NCBI RefSeq assembly: GCF_003148775.1
Contig: NZ_QGGW01000004.1
Coordinates: forward strand, 248,001-312,000
Reading direction: 5' to 3'
Length of the DNA stretch: 64,000 nucleotides
DNA from: Roseicyclus mahoneyensis
GTDB lineage: Bacteria; Pseudomonadota; Alphaproteobacteria; Rhodobacterales; Rhodobacteraceae
The number at the start of each line of letters is the position of its first letter. Within the stretch, counting starts at the first letter, position 1. Under the pieces are notes generated by a model that saw only the letters and a program-made list of their open reading frames with translations, had not been told where the DNA came from and made no database searches. Of this stretch, positions 1 through 9,789 are shown piece after piece. The translations under genes and the position numbers were made by a program.

Positions 1-915
1 GGGGCCGAAGTCAGTCTGGTGGCACGCGGCCCGCATCTGGCCGCGATGAAGGACAAGGGCCTGACCCTGATCGAGGAGGGCGAGACGCGGACCTTTGCCG
101 TCAACGCCTCGGATGATCCGGCAGCGCTCGGGCCTCAGGATTACGTCATCGTCACTCTCAAGGCGCATTCCGTGCCCCCCGTAGTGGGCAAGATGGCACC
201 CCTGATCGGGCCGGAGACCACCATTGTCTCGGGCGTGAACGGCGTGCCGTGGTGGTATTTCCACAAGGTCGGCGGACCCTTGGAGGGGACGCGGCTGGCC
301 TCGGTCGATCCGGGCGACGCGCAATGGAACGGCTTTGGCCCCGACCGGGTTCTGGGCTGCGTGGTCTATCCGGCCGCCGAAGTGACCAGTCCGGGCGTGG
401 TCAAGCATATCGAGGGCAACCGTTTCTCCTTGGGCGAGCCTGACGGGTCAAAATCCGACCGCGCGGTCCGGCTGTCCGAGGCACTTGGCAAGGCGGGGCT
501 CAAGGCCCCCGTCCGCCCGCGCCTGCGCGACGAGATCTGGGTGAAGCTCTGGGGCAACCTGTCGTTCAATCCGATCTCGGCGCTGACCCATGCCACGCTC
601 GACGTGCTCTGCACCGATCCGGGCACGCGGGCCGTCGCGCGCAACATGATGCTCGAGGCGCAGGAGATCGCCGAGGCGCTGGGCGTGAAATTCCCCATCG
701 ACGTTGACCGCCGCATCGATGGCGGGGCCGCCGTCGGGGCGCATCGCACCTCGATGCTGCAGGATCTGGATGCCGGGCGCCCGATGGAAATCGACGCGCT
801 GTTGGGCTCGGTGCAGGAATTGGGCCGGGTGACGGGAACGGCGACGCCGACCATCGACACAGTGCTGGGGCTGGTGACGCTCAGGGCGCGGGTAGCGGGG
901 CTTTACGGCGCCTGA
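1..915 (+). CDS. ketopantoate reductase family protein (2-dehydropantoate 2-reductase), 5'-truncated by window edge
   Basis: The frame is open at the left edge (it begins GAEVSLVARG), so the start and most of the N-terminal NADPH-binding Rossmann motif lie outside. The family reduces 2-dehydropantoate to pantoate with NADPH in the cytoplasm, on the route to coenzyme A. Visible family signatures are the NGV asparagine motif (about nt 238), the catalytic-lysine segment WVKLWGNLSFNPISALTH (about nt 538) and the glutamate of PMEIDALLG (about nt 781). Paralogues acting on other 2-oxo acids exist, so the exact substrate is uncertain. The next gene starts 8 bases after the stop. Confidence 0.85.
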   Translation, partial: GAEVSLVARGPHLAAMKDKGLTLIEEGETRTFAVNASDDPAALGPQDYVIVTLKAHSVPPVVGKMAPLIGPETTIVSGVNGVPWWYFHKVGGPLEGTRLASVDPGDAQWNGFGPDRVLGCVVYPAAEVTSPGVVKHIEGNRFSLGEPDGSKSDRAVRLSEALGKAGLKAPVRPRLRDEIWVKLWGNLSFNPISALTHATLDVLCTDPGTRAVARNMMLEAQEIAEALGVKFPIDVDRRIDGGAAVGAHRTSMLQDLDAGRPMEIDALLGSVQELGRVTGTATPTIDTVLGLVTLRARVAGLYGA

Positions 916-923
916 GGGGGCTG

Positions 924-1775
924 ATGTCGACAGCACTTGCCGGAAAGCCCATCGCAGCCTTCTGGCCCGAGGACTGGCCCGCCCTCGGGCTGGCCCAGTC
1001 GGAACCGGTTGATCCCTGCGCTGAACGGGGCCTCTATTTTTCGACCTATGTCGGGACGCACAGGGTGCTGCATCTGGACGGCGAGGGCCGATTCACGCTG
1101 TTCTTGTGGCGCACAGACCGCAACGGGCTGCCCGAGGCCAGGCGCCAGAGCAGGCACGAAGGGGCCGCGCGGATCGTTCGGTTCGGGGATGGCGACCGGC
1201 GGCTTGACCTTGACCTAGAAAACGCGCCACCGGCAGTGCGATGGGATGCGGCGCTCTATCTTGTCGGGACAGGGTGCGACAGCTTGCTGTTGCGCAAGCG
1301 CTCGATGCACGATCTGGCAGTGAGCATCGGCTGGAACAGCACTCTGGGCGAAAGCGAGCGCTATTTTTCACGCTACCGCGACCTGAAGGCCGTGCCGGAC
1401 TACCGCCATGTCGGGCGGCAGGCCCCGCCATTGGCGGATTTGCCGAAATCGATCCGGGGTCTTGTTCTGCGGGACCCGATCGTTGGGCGCATCATGCAGG
1501 TGTTTGATCCACCCGGTGCCGATGACCCGGACACGACGGCACCGGTCATGGTCGTGATCGACAAGGGCCGCAAGGACGGGGTGCGACACAACATGCCGTT
1601 TGCGGCCCCCGCCGGTGCGGAGCGGCACCTGATCGGCTGGTGCTCGGCACCCGAGGCCCGATCCTGCGCGGTGCGCGTCAAGGTCAACCGCCGCGCTGAT
1701 GGCACCCCGACGGGGCTGCCGCAGGTGGGCGACATCGTGACCAGCCGTGCGCCATCAGCACCACCGCTGGCGTGA
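924..1775 (+). CDS. hypothetical protein, unknown function
   Basis: I do not recognise this 283-residue protein. It has no clear signal peptide or membrane segment and looks soluble. The C-terminal third contains VVIDKGRKDGVRHNMPF followed by short beta-rich stretches and a final VGDIVTSR. That pattern resembles the small beta-barrel repeats (GV..GM..) seen in several envelope and flagellar accessory proteins, but the match is too weak for a name. A GAGGGGG Shine-Dalgarno overlaps the stop codon of the preceding reductase gene, so the two are probably co-transcribed. It converges on the amylosucrase gene with a 7-base gap. Confidence 0.7.
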   Translation: MSTALAGKPIAAFWPEDWPALGLAQSEPVDPCAERGLYFSTYVGTHRVLHLDGEGRFTLFLWRTDRNGLPEARRQSRHEGAARIVRFGDGDRRLDLDLENAPPAVRWDAALYLVGTGCDSLLLRKRSMHDLAVSIGWNSTLGESERYFSRYRDLKAVPDYRHVGRQAPPLADLPKSIRGLVLRDPIVGRIMQVFDPPGADDPDTTAPVMVVIDKGRKDGVRHNMPFAAPAGAERHLIGWCSAPEARSCAVRVKVNRRADGTPTGLPQVGDIVTSRAPSAPPLA

Positions 1776-1782
1776 TGTCGCG

Positions 1783-3684
1783 CTACCGCAGCCAGACCCG
1801 CGCATAGGGCGGCAGCGGCACCTTGCCGTTGCCGTCGCCCACCGGCGCGCCGGAGAGCAGGTCGAACAGGCCAGCACCCTGCCCCTCCACCCAGTCGCGG
1901 GGCAGCACCTTCCAGTCCTCGGAAAAGTTGAAGATGCACAGCAGAGGCCCTGTCGGCGCGCGCCGCGCGAAGGCGAAGAGGCTGCGGTTGCCGGTGTCGA
2001 GGATCTCGGTCGCGTTTCGGGCGTGGATCTCGGGCGTGGCGGCGCGGCGCGCCGTGATGTGGCGCAGGCCCGCATGCAGGCGTCCGGGGACAGACGCAGG
2101 CTCGGACAGCGCCTGCGCCGCGCGGTCCCAATCCATCACAGGGCGATGCAGCCAGCGGCTGTCATGGGCGTGCGCAGGGTTGGTCGTGTAGCTGTAGTCG
2201 TTCAGCATCCCCAATTCGTCGCCCATGTAGATCAAGGGGATACCGCCAAAGCTTGCGATCAGCGCATGACCCATCAGCACCCGGTCGATGGCGCGGTCGA
2301 GCGCGACCGGATCGCCCGCCTCCAGCGCGCGTTCGACGCCGGCCAGCGAGGCGCAGGTGCCGCTGATGCGCTTGTCGCCGGTCTCGGGATCATGCTGGAA
2401 CAACTCGCCCTTGGAAAAGCTGCCGGGAAAGACGCCCTCGTAGAAATCCGACAGGAAGGCGCGGTGGAGCGGCCCTGACAGGCCCACCGCGCTTGCATCT
2501 TCATCCGTCACCGCCCAGCCGATGTCATCGTGGCAGCGCAGGTAATTGGCATAGGTCGCGTTGTTGAGGACAGGCGGGAAATGGGTGCCCATCACATGGG
2601 TCATCATCCGCGTGTCGCGCGCAGCCAAGGCCGACCAGACCTGCACCATCAGGGAATTGTGGTAGGCGAGATTGCCCTCCTTGCCGTCATGCTCGCCGCG
2701 GCCCAGATAGGGCAGCATTTCGGCCGGGCCGACGATGGCTTCCTCCAGATGGATCAGCGCAGGCGCGACGATCCGGGTGACGGCGCGCAGCGCCTGCAAG
2801 ATCATGTGGCATTCAGGCTCGGACTGGCAGCGCGTGCCCATGCGTTTCCATAGGAACGCCACCGCATCGAGGCGCAGCACCTCGACACCGCGATTGGCGA
2901 GGAACAGCATCACCTCGGCCATTTCGAGAAAGACCTGCGGATTGGCCCAGTTCAGATCCCACTGGTGTTCGTTGAACGAGGTCCAGACCCAACGGCCCAT
3001 GTCGTCGTAATAGGTGAAATTGCCAGGCGAATGGGCTGGAAACACCTCGTGCGCGGTTTTCTCGAAGTCCTGAGGCAGCGTCACGTCGGAAAAGGTCAGG
3101 TAGTATTCGAGGTAGTCAAGATCGCCCTTGCGCGCCGCCTGCGCCCAGGCATGTTCCTTGGCGGTGTGGTTCAGGACCATGTCGATGCACACGCTCATGC
3201 CTCGGGCGCGGGCGGCGGCGACAGTCTCCTCGAAATCCGCCATGCTGCCAAGCGCGGGGTTGATCGCGCGGTAATCGGCCACCGAATAGCCGCCGTCATT
3301 GTCGCCGTCGCGCGGCTTGAGGCAGGGCATGAAGTGTATGTAGGTCACGCCCAGATCGGCAAGATAGTCGAGCTTTGCCCGCACCCCCGTCAGGTCGCCT
3401 GCGAAGCGATCGATGTAGAAGACATAGCCGACCATGCCGGGGCGCTGGAACCAGTCGGGTTCCAGATCGCGCCTTATGTCCAGCTTTTTCAGCGTTGTCG
3501 GTCGGTCCGCCCAGGCGCGGCGCATTGCGTCATCAAGACCGGCGCGGAACCGGGCGTATTCGGGATGCGCGCCATAAAGACGCGCCAGCATTGGCCAAAG
3601 GTCGTCGTGGCTGCGCTGGTGGCGCAGCTCGAACAGGTCGGCATCGCTGACGGAGGCGGAAACGGATTCGCGGGTCATTGTCAT
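1783..3684 (-). CDS. amylosucrase-type GH13 glycosyl hydrolase
   Basis: This protein of about 633 residues matches the length and layout of amylosucrase (GH13 subfamily 4), which uses sucrose to extend alpha-1,4-glucan and releases fructose. The (beta/alpha)8 barrel motifs are present: DMVLNHT, the nucleophile region VEVLRLDAVAF, the acid/base region HLEEAIVGP and the transition-state stabiliser RCHDDIGWA. The N-terminal helical region and C-terminal beta domain are also there. The first ATG at 3684 is preferred over a TTG at 3696; neither has a strong Shine-Dalgarno. It is divergent from the glycogen operon across a shared promoter with two LacI-type palindromes. An amylosucrase-like enzyme with another donor specificity is possible. 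Confidence 0.85.
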   Translation of the reverse strand: MTMTRESVSASVSDADLFELRHQRSHDDLWPMLARLYGAHPEYARFRAGLDDAMRRAWADRPTTLKKLDIRRDLEPDWFQRPGMVGYVFYIDRFAGDLTGVRAKLDYLADLGVTYIHFMPCLKPRDGDNDGGYSVADYRAINPALGSMADFEETVAAARARGMSVCIDMVLNHTAKEHAWAQAARKGDLDYLEYYLTFSDVTLPQDFEKTAHEVFPAHSPGNFTYYDDMGRWVWTSFNEHQWDLNWANPQVFLEMAEVMLFLANRGVEVLRLDAVAFLWKRMGTRCQSEPECHMILQALRAVTRIVAPALIHLEEAIVGPAEMLPYLGRGEHDGKEGNLAYHNSLMVQVWSALAARDTRMMTHVMGTHFPPVLNNATYANYLRCHDDIGWAVTDEDASAVGLSGPLHRAFLSDFYEGVFPGSFSKGELFQHDPETGDKRISGTCASLAGVERALEAGDPVALDRAIDRVLMGHALIASFGGIPLIYMGDELGMLNDYSYTTNPAHAHDSRWLHRPVMDWDRAAQALSEPASVPGRLHAGLRHITARRAATPEIHARNATEILDTGNRSLFAFARRAPTGPLLCIFNFSEDWKVLPRDWVEGQGAGLFDLLSGAPVGDGNGKVPLPPYARVWLR

Positions 3685-3774
3685 GGCGGCCAGCAAAATC
3701 GCGCCCGCACGCGCGATGCAAGGGCCTTGACGCAGGTCGCGCCGCGTCGGACACAGAGGGTGTAAAAAATCTCC

Positions 3775-3784
3775 AAAGCGCTTT
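3775..3784. promoter_or_regulatory. putative LacI-family operator, palindrome 1
   Basis: AAAGCGCTTT is a perfect 10-base palindrome with the central CG step typical of LacI/GalR-family operators. It lies in the divergent promoter between the amylosucrase gene and glgP, 23 bases before the second palindrome. No LacI gene is in the window. The role is inferred from symmetry and position. Confidence 0.55.
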
Positions 3785-3806
3785 CAAATTTTCCTTCACT
3801 GGCGTA

Positions 3807-3818
3807 GTTAGCGCTAAC
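3807..3818. promoter_or_regulatory. putative LacI-family operator, palindrome 2
   Basis: GTTAGCGCTAAC is a perfect 12-base palindrome sharing the AGCGCT core with the site at 3775. It ends 24 bases before the glgP start codon, where a bound repressor would block polymerase or the ribosome-binding region. The centres of the two palindromes are about 33 bases apart, roughly three helical turns, which fits cooperative binding. Confidence 0.6.
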
Positions 3819-3842
3819 GCCAAGTGCCGTCGAGGCAGGACC

Positions 3843-6242
3843 ATGACCTATCAGGACGCCCGCCCTGCGACGGGCCTGCAGGATGCGATCCTGCGCCATC
3901 TGACCTACACCATCGGCAAGGATACCGCACATGCGACCTTGCATGACTGGCGGATGGCGCTGTCTTATGCCGTTCGCGACAAGATCGTGGACAGCTGGTT
4001 TGTCTCGACCCGGACAGCCTATGAGGCCGGGGCCAAGCGCGTCTATTACCTGTCGATGGAATTCCTGATCGGGCGATTGCTGGGCGATGCGCTGGTCAAT
4101 CTGCGGTTCGACGCCGAGGCGAAGGCGGCGGTCGAGGGCTTGGGCCTGTCTTTCGACGCGGTCTTGCATGATGAGCCCGACGCGGCGCTGGGCAACGGCG
4201 GGCTTGGGCGGCTTGCGGCCTGTTTCCTTGAATCGCTGTCCACGCTCGCCTGCCCCGCCATGGGCTACGGCATCCGCTATGAGCACGGGTTGTTCCGCCA
4301 GAGCTTCGAGGACGGGCGGCAGATCGAACAGCCCGAGACCTGGTTGCAACAACGCCATGCCTGGGAATTCGAGCGCCCAGAGGCGATGTATCGCGTGGGG
4401 TTCGGCGGCCATGTCGCCGACCAAGACGACCGCGCCGTCTGGACCCCCGCCGAGGCCGTGCTGGCCGAGGCCCATGACACGCCCGTCGTCGGCTGGCAGG
4501 CGCGCTGGACCAACACGTTGCGGCTTTGGGGGGCGCGGGCGGGCGACCCGCTCGACCTGAAACGCTTCAACCATGGCGACTATGTCGGTGCGGCCGCGGC
4601 CGAGATGCTGGCCCGCTCGATCAGCCGGGTGCTTTATCCCGACGACACCACGCCCGCGGGCAAGGAACTGCGGCTGAAGCAGGAATATTTCTTCACCGCC
4701 GCCAGCCTTCACGACATCTTGCGCCGCTTTGACAGTGAACATGGCGATATCCGCGCCCTGCCCGACAAGGTGGCGATCCAACTCAACGACACGCACCCCG
4801 CGATTGCCGGGCCGGAGCTGGTGCGGCTCTTGCATGACGAGCGCGGGTTGCCCTTCGACGAGGCGGTCGATCTGGCGCGGCGCACGCTGAACTACACCAA
4901 CCACACGCTTCTGCCCGAGGCGCTGGAGAAATGGCCGGTCGACCTGATGCGGCACTTGCTGCCGCGCCACATGATGTTGATCGACCGGATCGACGCCGAT
5001 CACGCCGCGCATTTCCCCGCCCGCCCCACGCCGATCGTGGCGGATGGCGAGGTGAACATGGGCACGCTGAGCTTCGTGATGGCCAACCGGGTCAACGGGG
5101 TTTCGGCGCTGCACACCGAATTGGTAAAGCAGACGGTCTTCGCCGACCTGCACGCGCTGCATCCCGAGAGGATCGTGAACCAGACCAATGGCGTGACGCC
5201 GCGGCGCTGGCTGCATGCGTGCAACCCACGGCTGTCGGGCATCATAACGGGCGCCATCGGCGAGGGCTGGGTGGGCGATCTGGAACAGCTGTCCGGGCTG
5301 GAGCCGCATCTGGATGATGCGGGTCTGCAAGACGCCATCGCCGGGGCCAAGCGCGCAAACAAGGTCGATCTGTCCAACTGGGTCTCGGCGACGCATGGCG
5401 TCAGCCTGGACCCGGACGCGATGTTCGATGTGCAGATCAAACGCATCCATGAATACAAGCGCCAGCACCTCAACATCCTCGAGGCCGTGGCTCTGTGGCA
5501 GGCGATCCGCGCCAATCCGAACGCGGGCTGGACGCCGCGGGTCAAGATCTTCGGCGGCAAGGCGGCGCCGGGCTATGTCTTTGCAAAGAAGATCATACAC
5601 CTGATCAATGACGTAGCGCGTGTGCTGAACGCGGACCCGGTAACCAGCCCGTTCCTGAAGGTCGTGTTCTTGCCCAACTACAACGTCACGCTGGCCGAGC
5701 GGCTGATCCCCGCCTCCGACCTGTCCGAGCAGGTTTCAACGGCTGGCAAAGAGGCGTCGGGCACCGGCAACATGAAATTCGCGCTGAACGGCGCGCTCAC
5801 GGTCGGCACGCTGGACGGGGCGAACGTGGAGATCCGCGACCATGTGGGGGCGGAGAACTTCTTTCTCTTCGGCATGACCGCGCCCGAGGTGGTGGCCCGC
5901 CGCGCCGTCCCCGATCACGCGGGCCAGGCCATCGCGGCTGATCCGAGGCTGGCGGCGGCGCTCGAGGCGATCCATCAGGGCGCGTTTTCCAGCGACGACC
6001 CGAACCGCTACCATGACATCACCGGCAACCTGCGGGGACCGGATTACTTCCTCGTCTGTTCCGACTTCACCGATTACTGGCGCGCCCAGCGCGCGGTCGA
6101 TGCCGCCTACCGCGATGGCGCGCACTGGACGCGGATGGCGGCGCTGAACACGGCGCGGTCGGGGTGGTTTTCGTCGGATCGCACGATCCGGGGCTATATG
6201 GCGGATATCTGGGGGGCGACCTCGCTCCGGCCCGGCGCTTGA
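3843..6242 (+). CDS. glgP: glycogen/alpha-glucan phosphorylase
   Basis: Glycogen phosphorylase releases glucose-1-phosphate from the non-reducing ends of alpha-1,4-glucan, using pyridoxal phosphate. The 799-residue length is normal for the family. The PLP-lysine region reads EASGTGNMKFALNG followed by LTVGTLDGANVEI, and the substrate-loop segment RIHEYKRQHLN is present. The ATG at 3843 is chosen because AGGCAGGA lies just upstream and the protein then starts MTYQDARPATG; an in-frame upstream extension runs back through the operator region and is unlikely to be translated. It is the first gene of the six-gene glg operon. Confidence 0.96.
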   Translation: MTYQDARPATGLQDAILRHLTYTIGKDTAHATLHDWRMALSYAVRDKIVDSWFVSTRTAYEAGAKRVYYLSMEFLIGRLLGDALVNLRFDAEAKAAVEGLGLSFDAVLHDEPDAALGNGGLGRLAACFLESLSTLACPAMGYGIRYEHGLFRQSFEDGRQIEQPETWLQQRHAWEFERPEAMYRVGFGGHVADQDDRAVWTPAEAVLAEAHDTPVVGWQARWTNTLRLWGARAGDPLDLKRFNHGDYVGAAAAEMLARSISRVLYPDDTTPAGKELRLKQEYFFTAASLHDILRRFDSEHGDIRALPDKVAIQLNDTHPAIAGPELVRLLHDERGLPFDEAVDLARRTLNYTNHTLLPEALEKWPVDLMRHLLPRHMMLIDRIDADHAAHFPARPTPIVADGEVNMGTLSFVMANRVNGVSALHTELVKQTVFADLHALHPERIVNQTNGVTPRRWLHACNPRLSGIITGAIGEGWVGDLEQLSGLEPHLDDAGLQDAIAGAKRANKVDLSNWVSATHGVSLDPDAMFDVQIKRIHEYKRQHLNILEAVALWQAIRANPNAGWTPRVKIFGGKAAPGYVFAKKIIHLINDVARVLNADPVTSPFLKVVFLPNYNVTLAERLIPASDLSEQVSTAGKEASGTGNMKFALNGALTVGTLDGANVEIRDHVGAENFFLFGMTAPEVVARRAVPDHAGQAIAADPRLAAALEAIHQGAFSSDDPNRYHDITGNLRGPDYFLVCSDFTDYWRAQRAVDAAYRDGAHWTRMAALNTARSGWFSSDRTIRGYMADIWGATSLRPGA

Positions 6243-6267
6243 CCTCTGATGGCCGTGCTGTAGCGTC

Positions 6268-8475
6268 ATGGGCATGGCGACGGGACCCGACAGCGCGTTG
6301 ACCGATCACCTCACCCCCGAGGTCGCGGAGGCGATCCGCAGCGGCACCCATGACAACCTCTTTGCGGTGCTGGGCCCGCACTTGCTGGGCGGCCTGCGCC
6401 GTGTGATCGCCTTCGACCCCGGCGCGGTGGCGATGGCGGCCCTGTGCGACGGCCAGACCATAGGCCTTGTTCCCGTGGCAGGCGGCGGTCTTTTCGCGGG
6501 TGCGATGCCGGGCGAGGCACCTTACACCCTGCAAGGGACCGGACCGGATGGCGCGGTCTGGCAGATGGAAGACCCCTACCGTTTCGCCCCAGTTCTGGGC
6601 GAGATCGACGAGTACCTGATCGGCGAGGGCACCCATCACGCGCTCTGGCGCGCGCTCGGCGCGCATGTCTGCGATCATCAGGCTGTTCGCGGCACCCATT
6701 TCGCGGTCTGGGCCCCGGATGCGCGGCGCGTGGCCGTCGTGGGGGACTTCAACGGCTGGGACGGGCGGCGCCATGTCATGCGCCGTCGAGGTGCCACCGG
6801 CGTGTGGGAGATCTTTTTGCCCGGCGTCGGCGAAGGTGTCGCCTACAAATACCAGATCACCGGTGCAGATGGCGCACCCCTGCCGCTCAAGGCCGACCCT
6901 CTCGGCTTCGGGTCGCAACACCCGCCCGAGAACGCCTCCGTCGTGCGCGACATCGGCGGTTACGGCTGGCGCGACGGCGGCTGGATGAAGACGCGGGCGG
7001 GCCGGAACGCGCGCGGCGCGCCGATCTCGATCTATGAGGTCCATCTGGGATCGTGGCGGCGCAAGGCAAAGGGACGGCGCATATCCTACAGGGAGGCCGC
7101 CAAAGAATTGGTGGGCTATGCCACCGAAATGGGCTTCACCCATCTGGAGCTTTTGCCGGTCAGCGAATACCCGTTCGACGGGTCATGGGGATATCAGCCC
7201 GTGGGGCTGTATGCGCCGACCGTCCGCCACGGGCCGCCCCATGAATTCCGCGATCTGGTCGATGCCGCGCATCTGGCGGGGCTGGGCGTGATCCTTGACT
7301 GGGTGCCGGGGCATTTCCCCTCCGACGCCCATGGGCTCGCGCAATTCGATGGCACAGCGCTCTACGAGCACGCCGACCCCAAGGAAGGGTTCCACAAGGA
7401 CTGGAACACGCTGATCTACAATTACGGGCGGCGCGAGGTGAAGAATTTCCTGATCGCCAACGCGCTCTATTGGCTGGAGGAATACCACATCGACGGGCTG
7501 CGCGTGGATGCGGTCGCCTCCATGCTCTACCGCGACTATTCCCGCGAGCCGGGGCAATGGGTGCCCAACAAGGACGGCGGCAACCACAATTATGAGGCGA
7601 TCGAGTTCCTGCGCGCGATGAACGTGGCGGCCTATGGCGCGCATCCCGGCATCCTGACGGTGGCCGAGGAAAGCACATCCTTCCCCAAGGTCTCGGCCCC
7701 AGTCCACGAGGGGGGCCTTGGCTTCGGGTTCAAGTGGAACATGGGCTGGATGAACGACACGCTGAGCTACATGGCCGAGGATCCGTTGAACCGGAAACAC
7801 CACCATGACAAGGTGACCTTTGGACTGCATTACGCCTTTTCGGAAAACTACGTCCTGCCGATCAGCCATGACGAGGTCGTCCATGGCAAAGGATCGATGT
7901 ACACCCGCATGCCGGGCGATCACGCGACCAAGCTGGCCAATCTGCGCGCCTATTACGGCTTCATGTGGGGGCATCCGGGAAAGAAGCTCTTGTTCATGGG
8001 GCAAGAATTCGGACAGGTCCTCGAATGGAACCATGACGCGGAGATCGGCTGGCATCACCTCGACGACCCCGGCCACAAGGGCTTGCAGCGTCTTGTCCGC
8101 GACCTCAACACGCTCTACCGCGGCACGCCCGCCTTGCACGTCAAGGATGCGGAGCCCGACGGCTTCGAGTGGCTCGAAGGCGGCGATGCCGACCAATCGG
8201 TCATCGCGTGGATCCGGCGTGGCGACGCCGCTGACAAGCCGGTGGTCATGCTGACGAACTTCACTCCCGTGGAACGTCCCGGCTACCGGATCGGCCTGCC
8301 CCATGTGGGGCCGTGGCGCGAGGCGCTGAACACCGAAGCGGGCCTTTATGGCGGGGCCAATCGCGGCAACATGGGCCGGATCGACGCGCGCGCGGGCGAA
8401 AGTCACGGCCAGCCCGCCAGCGCGCGGCTTTACCTGCCACCGCTCGCCACACTTTTCCTGATACCCGACGACTGA
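6268..8475 (+). CDS. glgB: 1,4-alpha-glucan branching enzyme
   Basis: GlgB cuts alpha-1,4 chains and re-attaches them by alpha-1,6 bonds to branch glycogen. The 735-residue protein has the usual order: an N-terminal carbohydrate-binding region, a CBM48-like domain (FAVWAPDARRVAVVGDFNGW, about residues 147-166), a GH13 barrel and a C-terminal beta domain. The catalytic regions are DGLRVDAVASMLY (about residue 411), TVAEESTSFP (about 464) and LPISHDEVVHGKGSM (about 534). It starts 25 bases after glgP. An ATG two codons downstream of the chosen start is an alternative. Confidence 0.96.
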   Translation: MGMATGPDSALTDHLTPEVAEAIRSGTHDNLFAVLGPHLLGGLRRVIAFDPGAVAMAALCDGQTIGLVPVAGGGLFAGAMPGEAPYTLQGTGPDGAVWQMEDPYRFAPVLGEIDEYLIGEGTHHALWRALGAHVCDHQAVRGTHFAVWAPDARRVAVVGDFNGWDGRRHVMRRRGATGVWEIFLPGVGEGVAYKYQITGADGAPLPLKADPLGFGSQHPPENASVVRDIGGYGWRDGGWMKTRAGRNARGAPISIYEVHLGSWRRKAKGRRISYREAAKELVGYATEMGFTHLELLPVSEYPFDGSWGYQPVGLYAPTVRHGPPHEFRDLVDAAHLAGLGVILDWVPGHFPSDAHGLAQFDGTALYEHADPKEGFHKDWNTLIYNYGRREVKNFLIANALYWLEEYHIDGLRVDAVASMLYRDYSREPGQWVPNKDGGNHNYEAIEFLRAMNVAAYGAHPGILTVAEESTSFPKVSAPVHEGGLGFGFKWNMGWMNDTLSYMAEDPLNRKHHHDKVTFGLHYAFSENYVLPISHDEVVHGKGSMYTRMPGDHATKLANLRAYYGFMWGHPGKKLLFMGQEFGQVLEWNHDAEIGWHHLDDPGHKGLQRLVRDLNTLYRGTPALHVKDAEPDGFEWLEGGDADQSVIAWIRRGDAADKPVVMLTNFTPVERPGYRIGLPHVGPWREALNTEAGLYGGANRGNMGRIDARAGESHGQPASARLYLPPLATLFLIPDD

Positions 8476-8523
8476 CCCAGCGCCGCGGGGAGGCGGCGCA
8501 CCAGACAGGGAGGACTAGACGAC

Positions 8524-9789
8524 ATGGCCGGACCATCCCAAAGACTTGTTTCCCGCTCGATGGCCTTCGTGCTGGCGGGCGGGCGCGGCAGCCGCCTGAT
8601 GCAACTGACCGACAAGCGCGCGAAGCCGGCGGTCTATTTCGGCGGCAAGACGCGGATCATCGATTTCGCGCTGTCCAACGCACTCAATTCCGGCATCCGC
8701 AAGATGGCCATCGCCACGCAATACAAGGCGCACAGCCTGATCCGCCACTGCCAGCGCGGCTGGAACTTTTTCCGCGCCGAACGCAACGAATACCTCGACA
8801 TCTTGCCCGCTTCCCAGCGCGTGGACGAGGTGCACTGGTATCAGGGTACGGCGGATGCGGTGTTTCAGAATATCGACATCATCGACAGCTATGTCGTGGA
8901 TTATGTCGTCATCCTTGCGGGCGACCATATCTACAAGATGGATTACGAGGTGATGCTGCGCCAACACGTCGACACCGGGGCGGACGTGACCATCGGATGC
9001 CTGACCGTGCCGCGCGCCGAGGCATCCGCGTTTGGTGTCATGGCCATAGACGCGAACGACCGGATCACCAGTTTTCTCGAAAAGCCCAAGGACCCGCCCG
9101 GAACGCCGGACAATCCCGACATCACGCTGGCCTCGATGGGTATCTACGTCTTTTCATGGCCCTTCTTGCGCGACCTACTGAGCCGCGACGCGGGAGACCC
9201 CAATTCAAGCCGCGATTTCGGCGGCGACCTGATCCCGCAAATCGTGGCGGGCGGCAAGGCGATGGCGCACCGGTTCGAGTCGTCTTGTGTCCGCACCACC
9301 CCCGAGGCGCCCGCCTATTGGCGGGACGTGGGCACGGTCGATGCCTATTGGAAGGCCAATATCGACCTGACCAGTTTCGTGCCCGAACTGGACCTGTGGG
9401 ACACCAACTGGCCGATCTGGACCTATTCGGAATCCGTGCCGCCCGCGAAATTCATCCATGACGAGGCCGACCGGCGCGGCAGTGCGATCTCTTCGATGGT
9501 GTCGGGCGGGTGCATCATCTCGGGCACGGAAGTGCGGGAATCGCTCTTGTTCACAAGGGTCTACACCAATTCCTATTCGCAGCTTCTGCGTGCCGTGGTG
9601 CTGCCCGATGTGGTGGTCGAACGCCACGCGCGGCTCAAGAACGTGGTGATCGACCGCGGCGTGGTCATCCCGCGCGGCCTCGTGGTGGGCGAGGACCCCG
9701 AGGAGGACGCGCGCTGGTTCCACGTCAGCCCCGGCGGCGTGACGCTGATCACGCAAGACATGGTCGACAGGCGGGCCGCCGCGCAATGA
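8524..9789 (+). CDS. glgC: glucose-1-phosphate adenylyltransferase (ADP-glucose pyrophosphorylase)
   Basis: GlgC makes ADP-glucose from glucose-1-phosphate and ATP, the committed and usually allosteric step of bacterial glycogen synthesis. The 421-residue length is standard. The nucleotide-binding motif [12 protein letters not shown] lies near residue 15, followed by the activator and substrate region [19 protein letters not shown] left-handed beta-helix C-terminus is suggested by [15 protein letters not shown] and [23 protein letters not shown] Shine-Dalgarno lies about 10 bases before the ATG. Its stop overlaps the glgA start (ATGA), implying coupled translation. Confidence 0.96.
   Translation: MAGPSQRLVSRSMAFVLAGGRGSRLMQLTDKRAKPAVYFGGKTRIIDFALSNALNSGIRKMAIATQYKAHSLIRHCQRGWNFFRAERNEYLDILPASQRVDEVHWYQGTADAVFQNIDIIDSYVVDYVVILAGDHIYKMDYEVMLRQHVDTGADVTIGCLTVPRAEASAFGVMAIDANDRITSFLEKPKDPPGTPDNPDITLASMGIYVFSWPFLRDLLSRDAGDPNSSRDFGGDLIPQIVAGGKAMAHRFESSCVRTTPEAPAYWRDVGTVDAYWKANIDLTSFVPELDLWDTNWPIWTYSESVPPAKFIHDEADRRGSAISSMVSGGCIISGTEVRESLLFTRVYTNSYSQLLRAVVLPDVVVERHARLKNVVIDRGVVIPRGLVVGEDPEEDARWFHVSPGGVTLITQDMVDRRAAAQ

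Noticed and set aside
1783-3684. Sucrose phosphorylase instead of amylosucrase
   Set aside because: The length, N-terminal helical region and motifs such as VEVLRLDAVAF and RCHDDIGWA fit amylosucrase better.
3681-5600. A very long open frame on the minus strand inside glgP
   Set aside because: It lies antisense to a well-supported glgP, has a basic low-complexity composition typical of GC-rich shadow frames and no recognisable domain.
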